Source of the DNA: DAOUKH01 sp034420775
GTDB taxonomy: Bacteria > Chloroflexota > Dehalococcoidia > SHYB01
DNA: 7,497 bases
Direction of reading: 5' to 3'
NCBI GenBank assembly: GCA_034420775.1
Contig: DAOUKZ010000019.1
Span: forward strand, 1 to 7,497
Position numbers and translations under genes: made by a program. Below are positions 7,135 to 7,497 of this stretch, in pieces (the first letter of the stretch is position 1; every line of letters begins with the position of its first letter). The notes under the pieces were generated by a model. That model did no database searches. It saw nothing but the letters and a program-made list of their open reading frames with translations, and was not told where the DNA came from.

Positions 7135-7497
7135 CTAGGCGCCCACGCCGAGCTCGAAGCCCATGCCGTGCATGGAGCAGCAGCCGCCGGTGTGCTCGGT
7201 GACGTACTCGTAGGCCGTCGTCGCCGCCAGCGCTCCCTGCGCCGCCGCCGTGATCGCCTGTTTCAACTCCCCCGACGCGTCCGTGATGTCGCCGGCGGCG
7301 AACGCCCCCGCCACGTTGGTGCCCATGTACTTGTCGACGACGATCTCGTCCTTGTCGTTCGTGTTGATGCCCAGCTGCCGGGCCAGCCCGATGTTCGGAT
7401 TGGCCCCGATCTCGATGAGCAGCCCGTCCACACGCAGCTCACGGGCTCCTTCGACCTCCCGGTCGAGGACGATCGACTCCAGGTAGTCGCCGCCCTT
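7135..7497 (-). CDS. Thioredoxin-reductase-like FAD-dependent oxidoreductase (C-terminal part, partial)
   Basis: Only the last 120 residues are visible; the gene enters from the right edge. It shows the C-terminal half of a TrxR/AhpF-type fold: LRVDGLLIEIGANPN (end of the NAD(P)H domain), then VDKYMGTNVAGAFAAGDITD, whose GAFAAGD segment contacts FAD in the family, and the closing helix QAITAAAQGALAATTAYEYV. The CxxC site would be upstream, outside the window, so a disulfide-reductase function is inferred from the family. The protein continues past the usual end with TGGCCSMHGMGFELGVGA, a tail with adjacent cysteines plus His and Met residues. It ends in TAG 7135-7137, 19 nt before the ROK kinase, and likely leads that operon. 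It is a different gene from the central fusion protein, so the locus has two reductases of this superfamily. It could also be an AhpF-like or ferredoxin-dependent relative. Confidence 0.87.
   Translation of the reverse strand, partial: KGGDYLESIVLDREVEGARELRVDGLLIEIGANPNIGLARQLGINTNDKDEIVVDKYMGTNVAGAFAAGDITDASGELKQAITAAAQGALAATTAYEYVTEHTGGCCSMHGMGFELGVGA

Overview
This is a G+C-rich bacterial window in which almost every base is coding. It holds two gene sets that converge near position 5530. Very high third-position GC, tightly packed genes, a mycoredoxin-like redoxin and an archaeal-type (NadM-like) NMN adenylyltransferase would fit a Chloroflexota or actinobacterial-type lineage. That placement is a guess from style; no rRNA or other marker gene is present.

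Left part, plus strand (1-4266): the end of a short-form 6-phosphogluconate dehydrogenase (gnd), then glucose-6-phosphate dehydrogenase (zwf), 6-phosphogluconolactonase (pgl) and a GH15 glucoamylase/trehalase-type glycoside hydrolase. zwf starts 1 nt after the gnd stop, and the next two starts each overlap the preceding stop by 4 nt (GTGA, ATGA), so this reads as one translationally coupled operon. It covers glucose release followed by the oxidative pentose phosphate pathway, which makes NADPH.

Centre, plus strand (4318-5508): the most interesting locus. A reading frame with a good Shine-Dalgarno encodes a glutaredoxin/mycoredoxin-like domain fused to a thioredoxin-reductase-type flavoprotein. 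The frame is interrupted once, by a TGA exactly where the first cysteine of the redoxin CxxC should be (W-TGA-P-Y-C-K). The frame stays open on both sides, the flavoprotein has no usable start of its own, and a hairpin with the geometry of a bacterial SECIS element lies just downstream of the TGA. I call this a probable selenocysteine-containing (UxxC) glutaredoxin-thioredoxin reductase fusion of 396 residues, which a standard gene caller would miss or truncate.

Right part, minus strand (7497 down to 5548): the C-terminal third of a second thioredoxin-reductase-like flavoprotein with a cysteine-bearing tail, then a ROK-family glucokinase, then a NadM-like nucleotidyltransferase. The gaps between them are 19 nt and 2 nt. 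The glucokinase would supply glucose-6-phosphate to zwf, and the adenylyltransferase would supply NAD. Together the two strands could form a path from sugar to glucose-6-phosphate to NADPH to thiol/selenol redox relay; that link rests on gene content and proximity only. No RNA genes, mobile elements, CRISPR arrays or clear terminators were seen, and no stretch over 300 bases lacks a gene.
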